Positions 8,554-16,449 of a stretch of 64,000 bases of DNA are shown here, piece after piece. The stretch's first letter is position 1. Each line of letters opens with the position of its first letter. The stretch comes from Ramlibacter paludis (GTDB taxonomy: Bacteria > Pseudomonadota > Gammaproteobacteria > Burkholderiales > Burkholderiaceae_C). Location: positions 602,754-666,753 of the forward strand of contig NZ_JAKLTM010000004.1 in NCBI RefSeq assembly GCF_022012305.1, in the 5' to 3' direction. Under the pieces are notes generated by a model. It made no database searches. It worked only from the letters and a program-made list of their open reading frames with translations, and was not told the origin of the DNA. Position numbers and translations under genes: made by a program.

Positions 8554-9462
8554 ATGTTGATGCGTGTGTCCCCCCCCGCCTCCGAGCTCACTCCGCTGCA
8601 GCAGCGCGTCGCGCGCGAGATCGTTTCCCTGGTGCGGCGCGAAAGCCGCAAGGCGGGAGACCACCTGCGTGAAGTGGAGCTGGCCGAGCGCATCGGCACC
8701 TCGCGCTCGCCGGTGCAGGTGGCGTTGCGCCACCTGGCCGCGCACGGGGTCGTGCAGCAGGACGTCAACCGCGGCTACTTCATGGTGCGCGACGCCAAGG
8801 ACTGGGGCCCGGTGTCCGCGGACCTGGACTCGACACCCGACGACCCGCTGTACCTCGCCATCGTGGAAGCCAGGCGCACCGGCGCGCTGCCGCAGGAAGT
8901 GAGCGAGGCGGAGCTGATGCGGCGCTTCGGCGTCGTCCGCGGCACCCTGCGCAAGGTGCTGGCCCGGATTTCCGAGGAAGGCTGGGTGGAGCAGAACGTC
9001 GGGCAGGGCTGGACCTTCATGGCCATGATCGACACGCCCGACGCGTACGAGGAGAGCTACCTGTTCCGCCAGGCGATCGAGCCCACCGGGATGATGAGCC
9101 CCTCCTTCCGGATCGATCCGCCGGGCCTCGCCGAATTGCGGCGCGAGCAGCAGCGCATCGTCGACGGCGGCTACCGCACCATGACGGCCATCGAGCTGTT
9201 CGAGGCGAACAGCCGCTTCCATGAAACGCTGGCGCACTGGTCCGGCAATCGCTTCATCGAGCAGGCGGTGCGCCGCGTGAACCAGCAGCGGCGGCTGGTC
9301 GAATACCACCAGGCCTCGCAGCGCAAGCCGCGCCAGACCCAGGCGCAGGAGCACCTGCAGATCCTGGACGCGCTCGCCGCGCACGACGTGCTGCAGGCCG
9401 CCAGCCTGATGCGCGCCCACCTCGAAGGCGCGCGCCGGGCCAAGGTCCACCCCAAGTCCTAG
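8554..9462 (+). CDS. GntR/FadR-family regulator with two winged-helix modules
   Basis: 302 residues. Residues about 12-80 form a GntR winged helix (LREVELAERIGTSRSPVQVALRHL). Residues about 97-158 form a second winged-helix-like module (VSEAELMRRFGVVRGTLRKVLARI, then EGWVEQNVGQGW). An FCD-type helical ligand domain follows, with candidate metal or ligand residues in ANSRFHETL, QEHLQILDAL and MRAHLEGA. Usual FadR-type proteins have a single winged helix and about 230-250 residues. The ATG at 8554 is preferred because the preceding in-frame residues are not family-like; an ATG at 8560 is also possible. It is divergent from prpF and precedes a Bug gene, so it probably controls tricarboxylate use. 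Confidence 0.88.
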   Translation: MLMRVSPPASELTPLQQRVAREIVSLVRRESRKAGDHLREVELAERIGTSRSPVQVALRHLAAHGVVQQDVNRGYFMVRDAKDWGPVSADLDSTPDDPLYLAIVEARRTGALPQEVSEAELMRRFGVVRGTLRKVLARISEEGWVEQNVGQGWTFMAMIDTPDAYEESYLFRQAIEPTGMMSPSFRIDPPGLAELRREQQRIVDGGYRTMTAIELFEANSRFHETLAHWSGNRFIEQAVRRVNQQRRLVEYHQASQRKPRQTQAQEHLQILDALAAHDVLQAASLMRAHLEGARRAKVHPKS

Positions 9463-9518
9463 ACACTCCGCGGGCCTCCGCTCGCGGCCTTTCCACGTCC
9501 ATCAATGGCGAAAGTGAT

Positions 9519-10505
9519 ATGAAAATGCAATCCATGAATTCGAGCCGGCGCCGCCTGCTGCTTGCCGCGGGCGCCTTCGGCCTGTGCGCGGCACCCGCAT
9601 TCGCGCAAGGCACTTATCCCAGCAAGCCGGTGAAGATCACCGTGGCCTTCGCTCCCGGCGGCGGTTCCGACCTGATCGCGCGCCTGCTCGCATCGAAACT
9701 CGGCGACAAGCTGGGCCAGCCGGTGATCGTGGAGAACCGCCCCGGCGCCGGCGGCATGCTGGGCGCCGACGCGGTGCTGAAGCAGCCGGCCGATGGCTAC
9801 AACCTGCTGCTCGCCGCGGCGAGCTACACCGTGAACCCCAGCGTGTACAAGCAGCCCTTCGACGCCATCAAGGACATGACGCCGATCGCCCAGCTGGCGC
9901 GCGGCCCCTTCGTGGTGGCCGTCAATCCGAACGTGCCGGTGAAGACGGTGCAGGAACTGGTCGAGTTCGCGAAGAAGAACCCGGGCAAGCTCAGTTACGC
10001 ATCCGCCGGCAGCGGCAGCATCGTGCACATGGTGACCGAGTACTTCCTCGACGTGACCGGCGCGCAGATCACGCACATCCCGTACAAGGGCACCTCGCCC
10101 GCCCTCACCGACACCGTGGGCGGCCAGACGCAGCTGATCTTCGGCACCGTCGGCTCGACGCTGCCCTTCGTGAAGGCCGGCAAGCTGCGCGCGATCGCGG
10201 TGACCACGCCCGCGCGCCTGCCCGCGCTGCCCGACGTGCCCACCGTCGCCGAGTCCGGCTATCCCGCCTACCAGGTGACCAACTGGCACGGCATCATTGC
10301 CCCGAAGGGCCTGCCGCGCGACATCCAGCTGAAACTGAACAAGGCGATCCAGGAAGCGATGTTCGATCCCAAGATGGAAACGACCCTGGGCGACGACGGC
10401 CTGGTGCCGGCGAAAGGCACGCCGGAGGATTTCGGCACGCTGATGGCTTCCGAGGTCGCGCGCTGGGGCGCCGTGGCGAAGAAGCGCAACGTCAGGGCCG
10501 ACTGA
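9519..10505 (+). CDS. Bug/TctC-family periplasmic tripartite tricarboxylate binding protein
   Basis: 328 residues. An N-terminal export signal with an RRR motif (SSRRRLLLAAGAFGLCAAPAFA) is followed by the Bug core: YPSKPVKITVAFAPGGGSD, VENRPGAGGMLGAD, ADGYNLLL, PYKGTSPALTD, LPDVPTVAESG. These proteins bind carboxylates in the periplasm and normally feed a TctAB permease. It lies 56 bp after the GntR-type gene on the same strand and next to the AcnD/PrpF operon, which suggests a di- or tricarboxylate ligand. No TctA/TctB genes are in the window. It converges on the LytTR regulator with a 9 bp gap. Confidence 0.92.
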   Translation: MKMQSMNSSRRRLLLAAGAFGLCAAPAFAQGTYPSKPVKITVAFAPGGGSDLIARLLASKLGDKLGQPVIVENRPGAGGMLGADAVLKQPADGYNLLLAAASYTVNPSVYKQPFDAIKDMTPIAQLARGPFVVAVNPNVPVKTVQELVEFAKKNPGKLSYASAGSGSIVHMVTEYFLDVTGAQITHIPYKGTSPALTDTVGGQTQLIFGTVGSTLPFVKAGKLRAIAVTTPARLPALPDVPTVAESGYPAYQVTNWHGIIAPKGLPRDIQLKLNKAIQEAMFDPKMETTLGDDGLVPAKGTPEDFGTLMASEVARWGAVAKKRNVRAD

Positions 10506-10514
10506 GCGCCCGGC

Positions 10515-11300
10515 TCACATCTGACGGAACAGGTGCAGGTAGCTCCGGCTCACCGGCAGCACCTCTTTCCGCCCCTTCAGGTGCACGCCGGCCGTCTCGT
10601 TCTCGCTGCGCGTGACGTGGCTGATCGCGCGCAGGTTCACCACCACCGAGCGGTGGACCTGCGCGAACTGCGCGGGGTCCAGCTGCGGCACCAGTGTCTT
10701 CAGCGGCACGCTGATCAGGGCTTCGGCCGGCTTGCCGTCCTCGCCGCGCCAGGCCACCAGCGTGTACTTCTCGTCCGAGCGCAGGAAGTCGATCTCGTCG
10801 ACGTGGATCAGGCGCACGGTGCCGGCGGTGCTGGCGCGCAGCCAGCGCAGCGGCGCGGGGGCACTGCCGGCCTTGAGTTGCGCGGCCAGCTGCTGCAGCA
10901 GGTCCTCGGTCAGCGACGGCGGCTGCGCCTCGCGCAGGCGCGCCTGCAAGCGCGCCACCGTGGTCGCGAGCCGCGCCGCGTCGACCGGCTTCACCAGGTA
11001 GTCGAGCGCGCCCTGCTCGAAGGCCTGCAGCGCGTACTGCTCGAAGGCGGTGACGAAGACGACGTGGGCGCGGCCACCGATCTGGCGTGCCGCATCCACG
11101 CCCGACACGCCGGGCATGTGCACGTCGAGGAAGCAGATCGCCGGCCGCAAAGCTTCCACCTGTTCGACGGCCTCGCGGCCGTTGCGGGCCTGGGCGACGA
11201 TCTCCAGTTCCGGCCAGGCCTGCGCAAGCATCTGCGCAAGCTCCTCGCGCAGCAGGGGTTCGTCGTCGGCGATCAATGCGGTCGCCCGTGCGGTCGTCAT
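10515..11300 (-). CDS. LytTR-family response regulator
   Basis: 261 residues. The receiver domain carries the acidic cluster IADDEP, the phospho-acceptor Asp in ICFLDVHMPGVSG and Lys in YLVKPVD. A LytTR DNA-binding domain follows (VRLIHVDEIDFLRSDEKYT, FAQVHRSVVVNLRAI, VLPVSRSYLHLF). It forms an ATGA overlap with the upstream LytS-like kinase, so the two are a co-translated two-component pair. This architecture is that of AlgR/LytR regulators. The target genes are not apparent in the window. Confidence 0.92.
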   Translation of the reverse strand: MTTARATALIADDEPLLREELAQMLAQAWPELEIVAQARNGREAVEQVEALRPAICFLDVHMPGVSGVDAARQIGGRAHVVFVTAFEQYALQAFEQGALDYLVKPVDAARLATTVARLQARLREAQPPSLTEDLLQQLAAQLKAGSAPAPLRWLRASTAGTVRLIHVDEIDFLRSDEKYTLVAWRGEDGKPAEALISVPLKTLVPQLDPAQFAQVHRSVVVNLRAISHVTRSENETAGVHLKGRKEVLPVSRSYLHLFRQM

Positions 11301-12358
11301 GCCTGGCTCCTTTGCGCGGGAATCTCGAATTCGGCGACGGCGCCGTGCGGCGAATTGGCGGCCAGGCGCACCTGCGCGTCGCCGAACGACAGCCGCAGCC
11401 GCTCGCGCAGGTTGGCGAGGCCGGTGCCCGTCCCGCTGCCGCCTTGCTCCAGGCCGACGCCCGTGTCGACCACGCGGGCGATGCAGCGCCCCTCGCGCAC
11501 GGTCACGCTGACGTCGATGCGGCCGCCCTCTTCGCCCGGGTCGATGCCATGGCGCACCGCGTTTTCCACCAGCGTCAGCAGCGCCATCGGCGGGCAGCGC
11601 AGGTCCTGCGCTTCCTCGTCGGCGTGCACCGAGAACTGCAGGCGGTCCGGCATGCGCAAGTGCATCAGGTCGAGATAGGCCCGCACCAGGGCGATTTCGC
11701 GCGCCACCGTGCCGTCGGCGTCGCCGAGCCCCGGCATGGCGGCGCGCAGGTAGGCGATCAGGCTGTCCAGCACCGCCGGCGCCCGCGGCGAACCGGCCTT
11801 GACCAGCGCCCGCACGTTGGCGAGCGTGTTGAACAGGAAGTGCGGCTGCACCTGCGCCTGCAGCAGCCGCATGCGCGCGTCCACGGCCTGCCGCTCGAGC
11901 TCGCTGCGTTCCAGCTGGAAGGCCAGGGCCTGGTGCCGCGCCTGCGCCTCGCGCTGCCGCACCAGCGCGGCGAAGGCGATCCACGGGCCGAACAGCAGGC
12001 CGGGGCCCAGCAGGCCGTAGAAGCCGGCGCGCTGCGCCGGGTCGCCCATGATCTCGTGGACGCGGGCGCCGCTGTGGACGCCGAACGCCATCAGCACGCC
12101 GATCGGGATCGCGACCAGCACGCCCAGCAACTGCAGCACCCAGCGCGCCAGCCAGCGCGGCGGGTTGCGCGGCCACTGCTCGAAGACCGAGAACGCCAGC
12201 AAGGCGACCAGGGCGACCGTGGCCGTGCGCATCGTCCACACCGCGAAGGGCGTGCGCGAGCGGTCGAACACCAGCGCGAAGCCCAGCGCCACGAGCAGCG
12301 TGAATCCCAGGCGCGGCCACAAGGTCTTGCGCCAGCCTGGCAGAGAAAGGGTTTCCAT
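11297..12358 (-). CDS. LytS/AlgZ-type sensor histidine kinase (His_kinase family)
   Basis: 353 residues. The N-terminal half has four hydrophobic segments (LGFTLLVALGFALVF, TATVALVALLAFSVF, LQLLGVLVAIPIGVLMAFG, GLLGPGLLFGPWIAFAAL). A coiled linker leads to the phospho-acceptor motif QAQVQPHFLFNTLANV. The ATPase has NAVRHGI, DTGVGL and GTGLANLRERL. The ATG at 12358 directly precedes the first membrane segment; upstream extensions are not family-like. Its stop codon overlaps the start of the LytTR regulator by 4 bp. The signal sensed is unknown. Confidence 0.9.
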   Translation of the reverse strand: METLSLPGWRKTLWPRLGFTLLVALGFALVFDRSRTPFAVWTMRTATVALVALLAFSVFEQWPRNPPRWLARWVLQLLGVLVAIPIGVLMAFGVHSGARVHEIMGDPAQRAGFYGLLGPGLLFGPWIAFAALVRQREAQARHQALAFQLERSELERQAVDARMRLLQAQVQPHFLFNTLANVRALVKAGSPRAPAVLDSLIAYLRAAMPGLGDADGTVAREIALVRAYLDLMHLRMPDRLQFSVHADEEAQDLRCPPMALLTLVENAVRHGIDPGEEGGRIDVSVTVREGRCIARVVDTGVGLEQGGSGTGTGLANLRERLRLSFGDAQVRLAANSPHGAVAEFEIPAQRSQA

Positions 12359-12444
12359 GCCCGGCAGTGTGGCAGCCGGGCGCGGGCGCGCAAGCGCGGC
12401 CCGATGAAGGACGGATGGGCCGGACGAGTTGCGTCCGGCGCGGG

Positions 12445-12687
12445 CTATTTCGCGCCCATCTTCCCTTCCATCACCATGACCAGGTGCCGCTTGGCTTCTT
12501 CCAGCTGCGCCTTGTCGGCATCGTGCACCTTGCGGAAGAAGGCCGCGCACTCGGGCGAGTTGGCCGCTTCGGCATCCTTGATGTACTGGTCGTAGGCCAG
12601 CAGGGCCTGCGCCTTGTTCTGCATCAGCGTGATCCAGTCGTAGGCGAGGTCGCTCAGCGGATGGGGATCGGTGGGTTTCTCTTTCAT
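12445..12687 (-). CDS. Small hypothetical helical protein
   Basis: 80 residues, predicted largely helical, with SDLAYDWITLMQNKAQALLAY and a charged C-terminal helix. The ATG at 12687 is preceded by AGGAAAG-like sequence. I do not recognise a family with confidence; the spacing of acidic and histidine residues is not that of a ferritin or hemerythrin. It is divergent from the hemerythrin gene across 147 bp and may share a regulatory region with it. Confidence 0.7.
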   Translation of the reverse strand: MKEKPTDPHPLSDLAYDWITLMQNKAQALLAYDQYIKDAEAANSPECAAFFRKVHDADKAQLEEAKRHLVMVMEGKMGAK

Positions 12688-12834
12688 GGCGGTGCCTTTC
12701 CTGGGGGCTTTCAGGATACGGCGCAGCCGCCGCGGCGGACGTAGGCGCGCAACTACAGGAAGCGTCGCGGCACGCCGCGGCACGGGGATGCATGCGCGCG
12801 CTAGCGTAGTTCCAACCAACGAAGGAATCCACCC

Positions 12835-13275
12835 ATGGCCCAACAAGACGCAACCGTCCTCCTCGACGAAGACCACAACGCAGTGATGCGCCTGTTCGAG
12901 CAGTACAAGGCCGCGCACGATGGCAACCGCCAGGAAGTGCTGGCCTCCCAGATCTGCCAGGAACTGCTGGTGCACATGCAGATCGAGGAAGAGATCTTCT
13001 ACCCGGCCTTCCAGGCGGCGACCGGCGACATGGCGCTGCTGAAGGACGCGCAGAAGGAGCACGCGGAGGCGCGCGAGATGATCGCGAAGATCCAGGCCGA
13101 CCGCAAGAACGCCAAGCTGATGCTGGAGCTGGAAGACGCGATCCTGCACCACGTGAACGACGAGCGCGAAAAGATGTTCCCCGAGGCGCGCAAGGCGCAG
13201 GGCATGGACCTGATGGCGCTGGCCGACCAGCTCGAAGCGCGCAAGAGCGAGCTGATGGAAGACCACCCCGCCTGA
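12835..13275 (+). CDS. Hemerythrin-domain (HHE) protein
   Basis: 146 residues forming a four-helix HHE cation-binding domain. Candidate iron ligands are His14 (LDEDHNAVM), His47 and Glu51 (LLVHMQIEEEIFYP), His76 (KEHAEAREM), and His105 or His106 with Glu110 (ILHHVNDEREKMFP). Single-domain hemerythrins of this kind bind oxygen or act in iron and redox stress. The ATG follows GAAGGA. It is convergent with the 135-residue gene; the two stop codons sit inside one perfect hairpin (13267-13288). Confidence 0.92.
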   Translation: MAQQDATVLLDEDHNAVMRLFEQYKAAHDGNRQEVLASQICQELLVHMQIEEEIFYPAFQAATGDMALLKDAQKEHAEAREMIAKIQADRKNAKLMLELEDAILHHVNDEREKMFPEARKAQGMDLMALADQLEARKSELMEDHPA

Positions 13276-13288
13276 TCGTTCAGGCGGG
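13267..13288. terminator. Bidirectional hairpin spanning two convergent stop codons
   Basis: CCCGCCTGA (13267-13275), loop TCGT, TCAGGCGGG (13280-13288): a perfect 9 bp stem that includes both stop codons. There is no T-run, so termination strength is uncertain. Confidence 0.6.
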
Positions 13289-13687
13289 CACGTCCTTCTC
13301 CAGCAGCGTGGCCTGCAGCTTGCCGGCCGCGTCGAAGGAGAACACGCGCCAGCGCGCCTTCTGCGCCGTCGAGCCGCTTTCCTGCGCGACCCGGAAGCCG
13401 GCGCGCAGCAGTTCCACCGCGGCCAGCTGCCCCACCTCGTCCGGCGGGGTGGCCAGGTTGGCCGGCGGCCGGATCGACACCAGCGCCTGGAACTCGCCGT
13501 AGAAAGCGTCGTCCGGGCTCTCGCGGCTCACGCGCACCTCGAAGACACCATTGCGGCCACGGAAGTAAGTGCCGCCCGGGTAGTTGTCGCTGTCCCGCTC
13601 CTCGCCGTCGGCCACCCCCAGCGCGCCGAACACGCGGCGCGCCACGTCCGGCAGCGGGTCGGGGGTCGAGAGGTAGAGCAAGGGCAT
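13280..13687 (-). CDS. Hypothetical protein, possible immunity partner
   Basis: 135 residues. The sequence shows mixed alpha/beta character with NYPGGTYFRGRNGVFEVRVS and an ARWRVFSFDAAGKL strand region; no signal peptide or membrane segment is seen. I do not recognise its family. It lies 15 bp downstream of the nucleotidyltransferase-like protein on the same strand. That is the position expected of an immunity gene in an effector cassette, but no sequence motif proves that role. Confidence 0.65.
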   Translation of the reverse strand: MPLLYLSTPDPLPDVARRVFGALGVADGEERDSDNYPGGTYFRGRNGVFEVRVSRESPDDAFYGEFQALVSIRPPANLATPPDEVGQLAAVELLRAGFRVAQESGSTAQKARWRVFSFDAAGKLQATLLEKDVPA

Positions 13688-13702
13688 GGGCGGCTTCTCC
13701 GG

Positions 13703-14317
13703 TCAGCAGTCGCAAGCGTAAGCGATGTAGGGCTCGTCGAGCGCGGGGGAGGTCGACTTGTGGACGGCGGGCGTGATCTCGCGCCCCAGCTCCTCGCTCC
13801 AGGCTTCGCCCCATTCGGCCAGCTTGGGATAGGCGTCGGCCACCTTGTCGGGATGGAAGAAGCCCGTCTTGTTGGGCCGGCATTCCAGGCGCGAGTCGCT
13901 CACGATGAAGGCATCGATGTCGCTCTTGCCCTTGCCGCGGCTGTCGAAGTGCTGGCCCTTCTTGTTCGGGTTGCTGGAGGTGTAGGTGGCCGCCGAGCCG
14001 CGCACGCCGACGGTCTTGCAGGCGATGCCCTGCTTCTGCGCCGTCTGGCACAACTCCTCCATGCAGGTCTCGAACTGGTCGCGGTTTTCGAAGCCCAGGG
14101 GATAGCCGCGCTCGTCCAGCGAAGAGAAGCAGGGCTGCACCGGCTTGGAGCTGGCAGCGGGCAGCGGCTTGTCCGCCGGTTTCGGCTGCGTCTTGGCCTG
14201 GCCCGCGCCGGCCTTGTCCGGCGGGGCGAAGCTCTTGCCGGCGGGCTTGGACGGCGGCTTGTCCGCCGCAGCGGCCGCGAGTTCGGCCCAGGTTTTCTTG
14301 GGAGGCGGGCTGGACAT
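13703..14317 (-). CDS. Putative toxin/effector with proline-rich N-terminus and nucleotidyltransferase-like domain
   Basis: 204 residues. Residues 1-62 are low-complexity and rich in Pro, Ala and Lys (linker-like, with several PPSKPAGK-type blocks). Residues about 75-204 contain VGVRGSAATY (Gly107-Ser108) and GKSDIDAFIVS (Asp133, Asp135). This GS...DxD arrangement is that of minimal nucleotidyltransferase folds found in some polymorphic toxins. Eight cysteines occur, including ACDC at the C-terminus. It sits between a small adaptor-like gene and a small unknown gene with gaps of 6 and 15 bp. A toxic role is inference; a housekeeping nucleotidyltransferase would normally lack the linker. Confidence 0.7.
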   Translation of the reverse strand: MSSPPPKKTWAELAAAAADKPPSKPAGKSFAPPDKAGAGQAKTQPKPADKPLPAASSKPVQPCFSSLDERGYPLGFENRDQFETCMEELCQTAQKQGIACKTVGVRGSAATYTSSNPNKKGQHFDSRGKGKSDIDAFIVSDSRLECRPNKTGFFHPDKVADAYPKLAEWGEAWSEELGREITPAVHKSTSPALDEPYIAYACDC

Positions 14318-14323
14318 GGCGCC

Positions 14324-14668
14324 TCAGGGCGTGCCGCCGGCGGCGCGCACGCGGCGCTCCAGCGTGCGGATCTTTTCCTGCGGACTCAGCAGGCTGTTGG
14401 CCAGCACGGGAGCGGCCCACTCCTGCTTCTCGAAGCCCGGTCCGTACATCAGGTGAAGCACGATGTAGCTGCCCAGGTGGTCGTCGCGCTCCAGCCCGAA
14501 GGCCGCGGCGGACTCGCGCATGCGTTCGACGGCGGCGCAGCGCTGGGCGTCGTCGCGGCCGGCGAAGACCTGCGGAAAGCGCGCGTCCACATAGGCGGCC
14601 ACCCGGCGGTTGCCGGCTTCGCGCGCGTGCTCGCTGAGCACCTGCATCTGCTGGACGCTGAGTCGCAT
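14324..14668 (-). CDS. Small adaptor-like protein upstream of putative effector
   Basis: 114 residues, helical, starting MRLSVQQMQVLSEHAREAG and containing YIVLHLMYGPGFEKQEWAAPVL. This resembles, by eye, the small proteins that often precede effectors in type VI secretion islands (a Met-Gln-rich first helix, then an aromatic-GPGF segment followed by W-A-x-x-x-L). No VgrG, PAAR or Tss gene is in the window. The ATG at 14668 is preceded by GGAGGTG about 8 nt upstream. It is probably co-transcribed with the next two leftward genes. Confidence 0.7.
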   Translation of the reverse strand: MRLSVQQMQVLSEHAREAGNRRVAAYVDARFPQVFAGRDDAQRCAAVERMRESAAAFGLERDDHLGSYIVLHLMYGPGFEKQEWAAPVLANSLLSPQEKIRTLERRVRAAGGTP

Positions 14669-14726
14669 GGACGGCACCTCCGCTGCGGGGCCAGTATAGT
14701 CAGGCGATCCCATCTTGCCCATACCG

Positions 14727-15326
14727 ATGCGCTGCGAAGACATCGCCACCCATCCCGACTTCCGCCAGCTGTGCACCCTGGAGCGCATTGCGGTCGACCT
14801 GCGCTACGCGACCCTGGACAACTTCGTCGGGCGCAACCTCTATGGCGCCCTCGATTGCGGCTGGGTGCACCACCTGGCCGCCACCGGCCTGGAGCAGGCT
14901 GCCGCGCTGCTGGAACAGGAAGCGCCGGGACACCGGCTGCTCGTGCTCGATGCCGTGCGGCCGCACCGCGTGCAGATCCAGCTCTGGGACCACCTCGATG
15001 GCACCGACCTGCGCCAGTACGTGGCCGATCCGGCGCGCGGCTCCATCCATTCCTTCGGCATGGCCCTCGACGCCACCCTCATCGATCCGCAGGGCCGCGA
15101 GCTCGACATGGGGACCGGCTACGACGAGATGACCGAGCTGTCGCATCCGAAACTGGAGGCGGCGCACCTGGCCAGCGGCCAGCTGACCGCGCAGCAGGTG
15201 CGCAACCGCGAACTGCTGCGCAGGGTGATGACCCAAAGCGGCTTCAACGCGATCGACAACGAATGGTGGCACTTCGACATGGGTGACCGCCAGCACGTGC
15301 GCAGCACCTTCACCCGCGTCGACTGA
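14727..15326 (+). CDS. D-alanyl-D-alanine dipeptidase (VanX/DdpX family, M15D)
   Basis: 199 residues, near the VanX length. The zinc-peptidase motifs are SIHSFGMALD (His108, Asp115), NEWWHFDM (Glu179, His182) and Arg78 in LDAVRPHR, matching the catalytic His-Asp-His, Glu and Arg of VanX. It would hydrolyse D-Ala-D-Ala dipeptide, probably for peptidoglycan recycling rather than vancomycin resistance, as no vanHA genes are near. No signal peptide is seen. The ATG at 14727 is preferred; a TTG four codons upstream is possible. It is divergent from the effector-like cassette. Confidence 0.92.
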   Translation: MRCEDIATHPDFRQLCTLERIAVDLRYATLDNFVGRNLYGALDCGWVHHLAATGLEQAAALLEQEAPGHRLLVLDAVRPHRVQIQLWDHLDGTDLRQYVADPARGSIHSFGMALDATLIDPQGRELDMGTGYDEMTELSHPKLEAAHLASGQLTAQQVRNRELLRRVMTQSGFNAIDNEWWHFDMGDRQHVRSTFTRVD

Positions 15327-15399
15327 TCGCGGCGCGCCGGCGGTTGCCAAGCCGCCGCTTCGCAGGCACGATGGCAGCGCTGCCCTGCGCGAGACCGCG

Positions 15400-16443
15400 A
15401 TGTCCTTCCTGTGGCCCCACTACTTCTGGCTGATGCCGGCGCTGCTGCTGTTGCCAGCGGCGTACGTGTGGCTCCTGCGCCGGCGCCACAAGCAGGCCGT
15501 GCGCTTCAGCAACCTGGGGATCGCGCGTGCCGCCAATGCCGGCCGCAGCTGGCGCCGCCACCTGCCCCCGGCCCTGCTCTTCCTCGCCTGTTCGGTGCTG
15601 GTGTTCGCCGCGGCGCGCCCGGTGGCGCGCGTGACGCTGCCCTGGTCGCGCAGTTCGGTCATCCTGGCCATCGACGTGTCGCTCAGCATGCGCGTGAACG
15701 ACGTCAAGCCGACCCGGCTCGAGGCGGCGCAGCAGGCGGCCAAGGCCTTCCTGAAGGACCTGCCCAAGGGTGTCGAGGTCGGCTTGGTCACCTTCGCGGG
15801 CAGCAGCCAGGTGGCGCAGCGCCTCACGCTGGAGCGCGAGCCGCTGGTCGCCGCCATCGATGCCTTCCAGATGCAGATCGGCACCGCCGTGGGCAGCGCC
15901 ATCGTGGTATCGCTGGCGGAGCTCTTCCCCGACCACGGCCTCGACGTCGGCGACATGACCTTCGGCAGCCGCAAGCAGTCGCGCAGCATCGACAACGCCG
16001 GCAAGCCGCCGCCCAAGCCGATCACGCCAGTTGCGCCGGGTTCGTACAAGTCGGCCGCCATCATCCTGCTGACCGACGGCCGGCGCACGACCGGCGTCGA
16101 CACCTTGACGGCGGCGAAGCTCGCGGCCGATCGCGGCGTGCGGATCGACGTCGTCGGGCTCGGCACGGTGGATGGCGCGGCCGCCACGCCCGAAGGCCTG
16201 CCGATCTACATGCAGCTGGACGAGCCGACGCTGCGCGAAGTGGCGCGCATGACGGCGGGCGAATACCACCAGGCCGGCAGCGCCGAGAAGCTGCGCAGCG
16301 TCTACGAGCACCTCGGCTCGCGGCTGCAGGTGCAGACGCGCGAGCAGGAGGTGACGGGCTTGTTCGCGCTGGCTGCGCTGCTGCTGGCCGTCGCGGCCGG
16401 CACCCTGTCGGTGCTCTGGTTCGGGCGCTCGATCGGGGCCTGA
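15400..16443 (+). CDS. BatA-like von Willebrand factor A membrane protein
   Basis: 347 residues. Two N-terminal membrane segments (FWLMPALLLLPAAYVWLL and LPPALLFLACSVLVFAA) precede a VWA domain. Its MIDAS motif is Asp92-x-Ser94-x-Ser96 (AIDVSLSM), with a later IILLTDGRRT. A C-terminal membrane segment closes the protein (LFALAALLLAVAAGTLSVLWF). This is the architecture of BatA/Aerotolerance-type proteins, which usually work with a MoxR ATPase; none is visible here. The ATG at 15400 begins MSFLWPHYFW, the usual N-terminus. It is convergent with the SRAP gene, a short GGGGC/GCCCC hairpin at 16435-16448 lying at its stop. Confidence 0.9.
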   Translation: MSFLWPHYFWLMPALLLLPAAYVWLLRRRHKQAVRFSNLGIARAANAGRSWRRHLPPALLFLACSVLVFAAARPVARVTLPWSRSSVILAIDVSLSMRVNDVKPTRLEAAQQAAKAFLKDLPKGVEVGLVTFAGSSQVAQRLTLEREPLVAAIDAFQMQIGTAVGSAIVVSLAELFPDHGLDVGDMTFGSRKQSRSIDNAGKPPPKPITPVAPGSYKSAAIILLTDGRRTTGVDTLTAAKLAADRGVRIDVVGLGTVDGAAATPEGLPIYMQLDEPTLREVARMTAGEYHQAGSAEKLRSVYEHLGSRLQVQTREQEVTGLFALAALLLAVAAGTLSVLWFGRSIGA

Positions 16444-16449
16444 GCCCCG

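Noticed and set aside
14727..15326. VanX-like gene as part of a vancomycin resistance cluster
   Set aside because: No vanH, vanA or vanRS genes nearby; single VanX/DdpX-type dipeptidases are common in peptidoglycan recycling.
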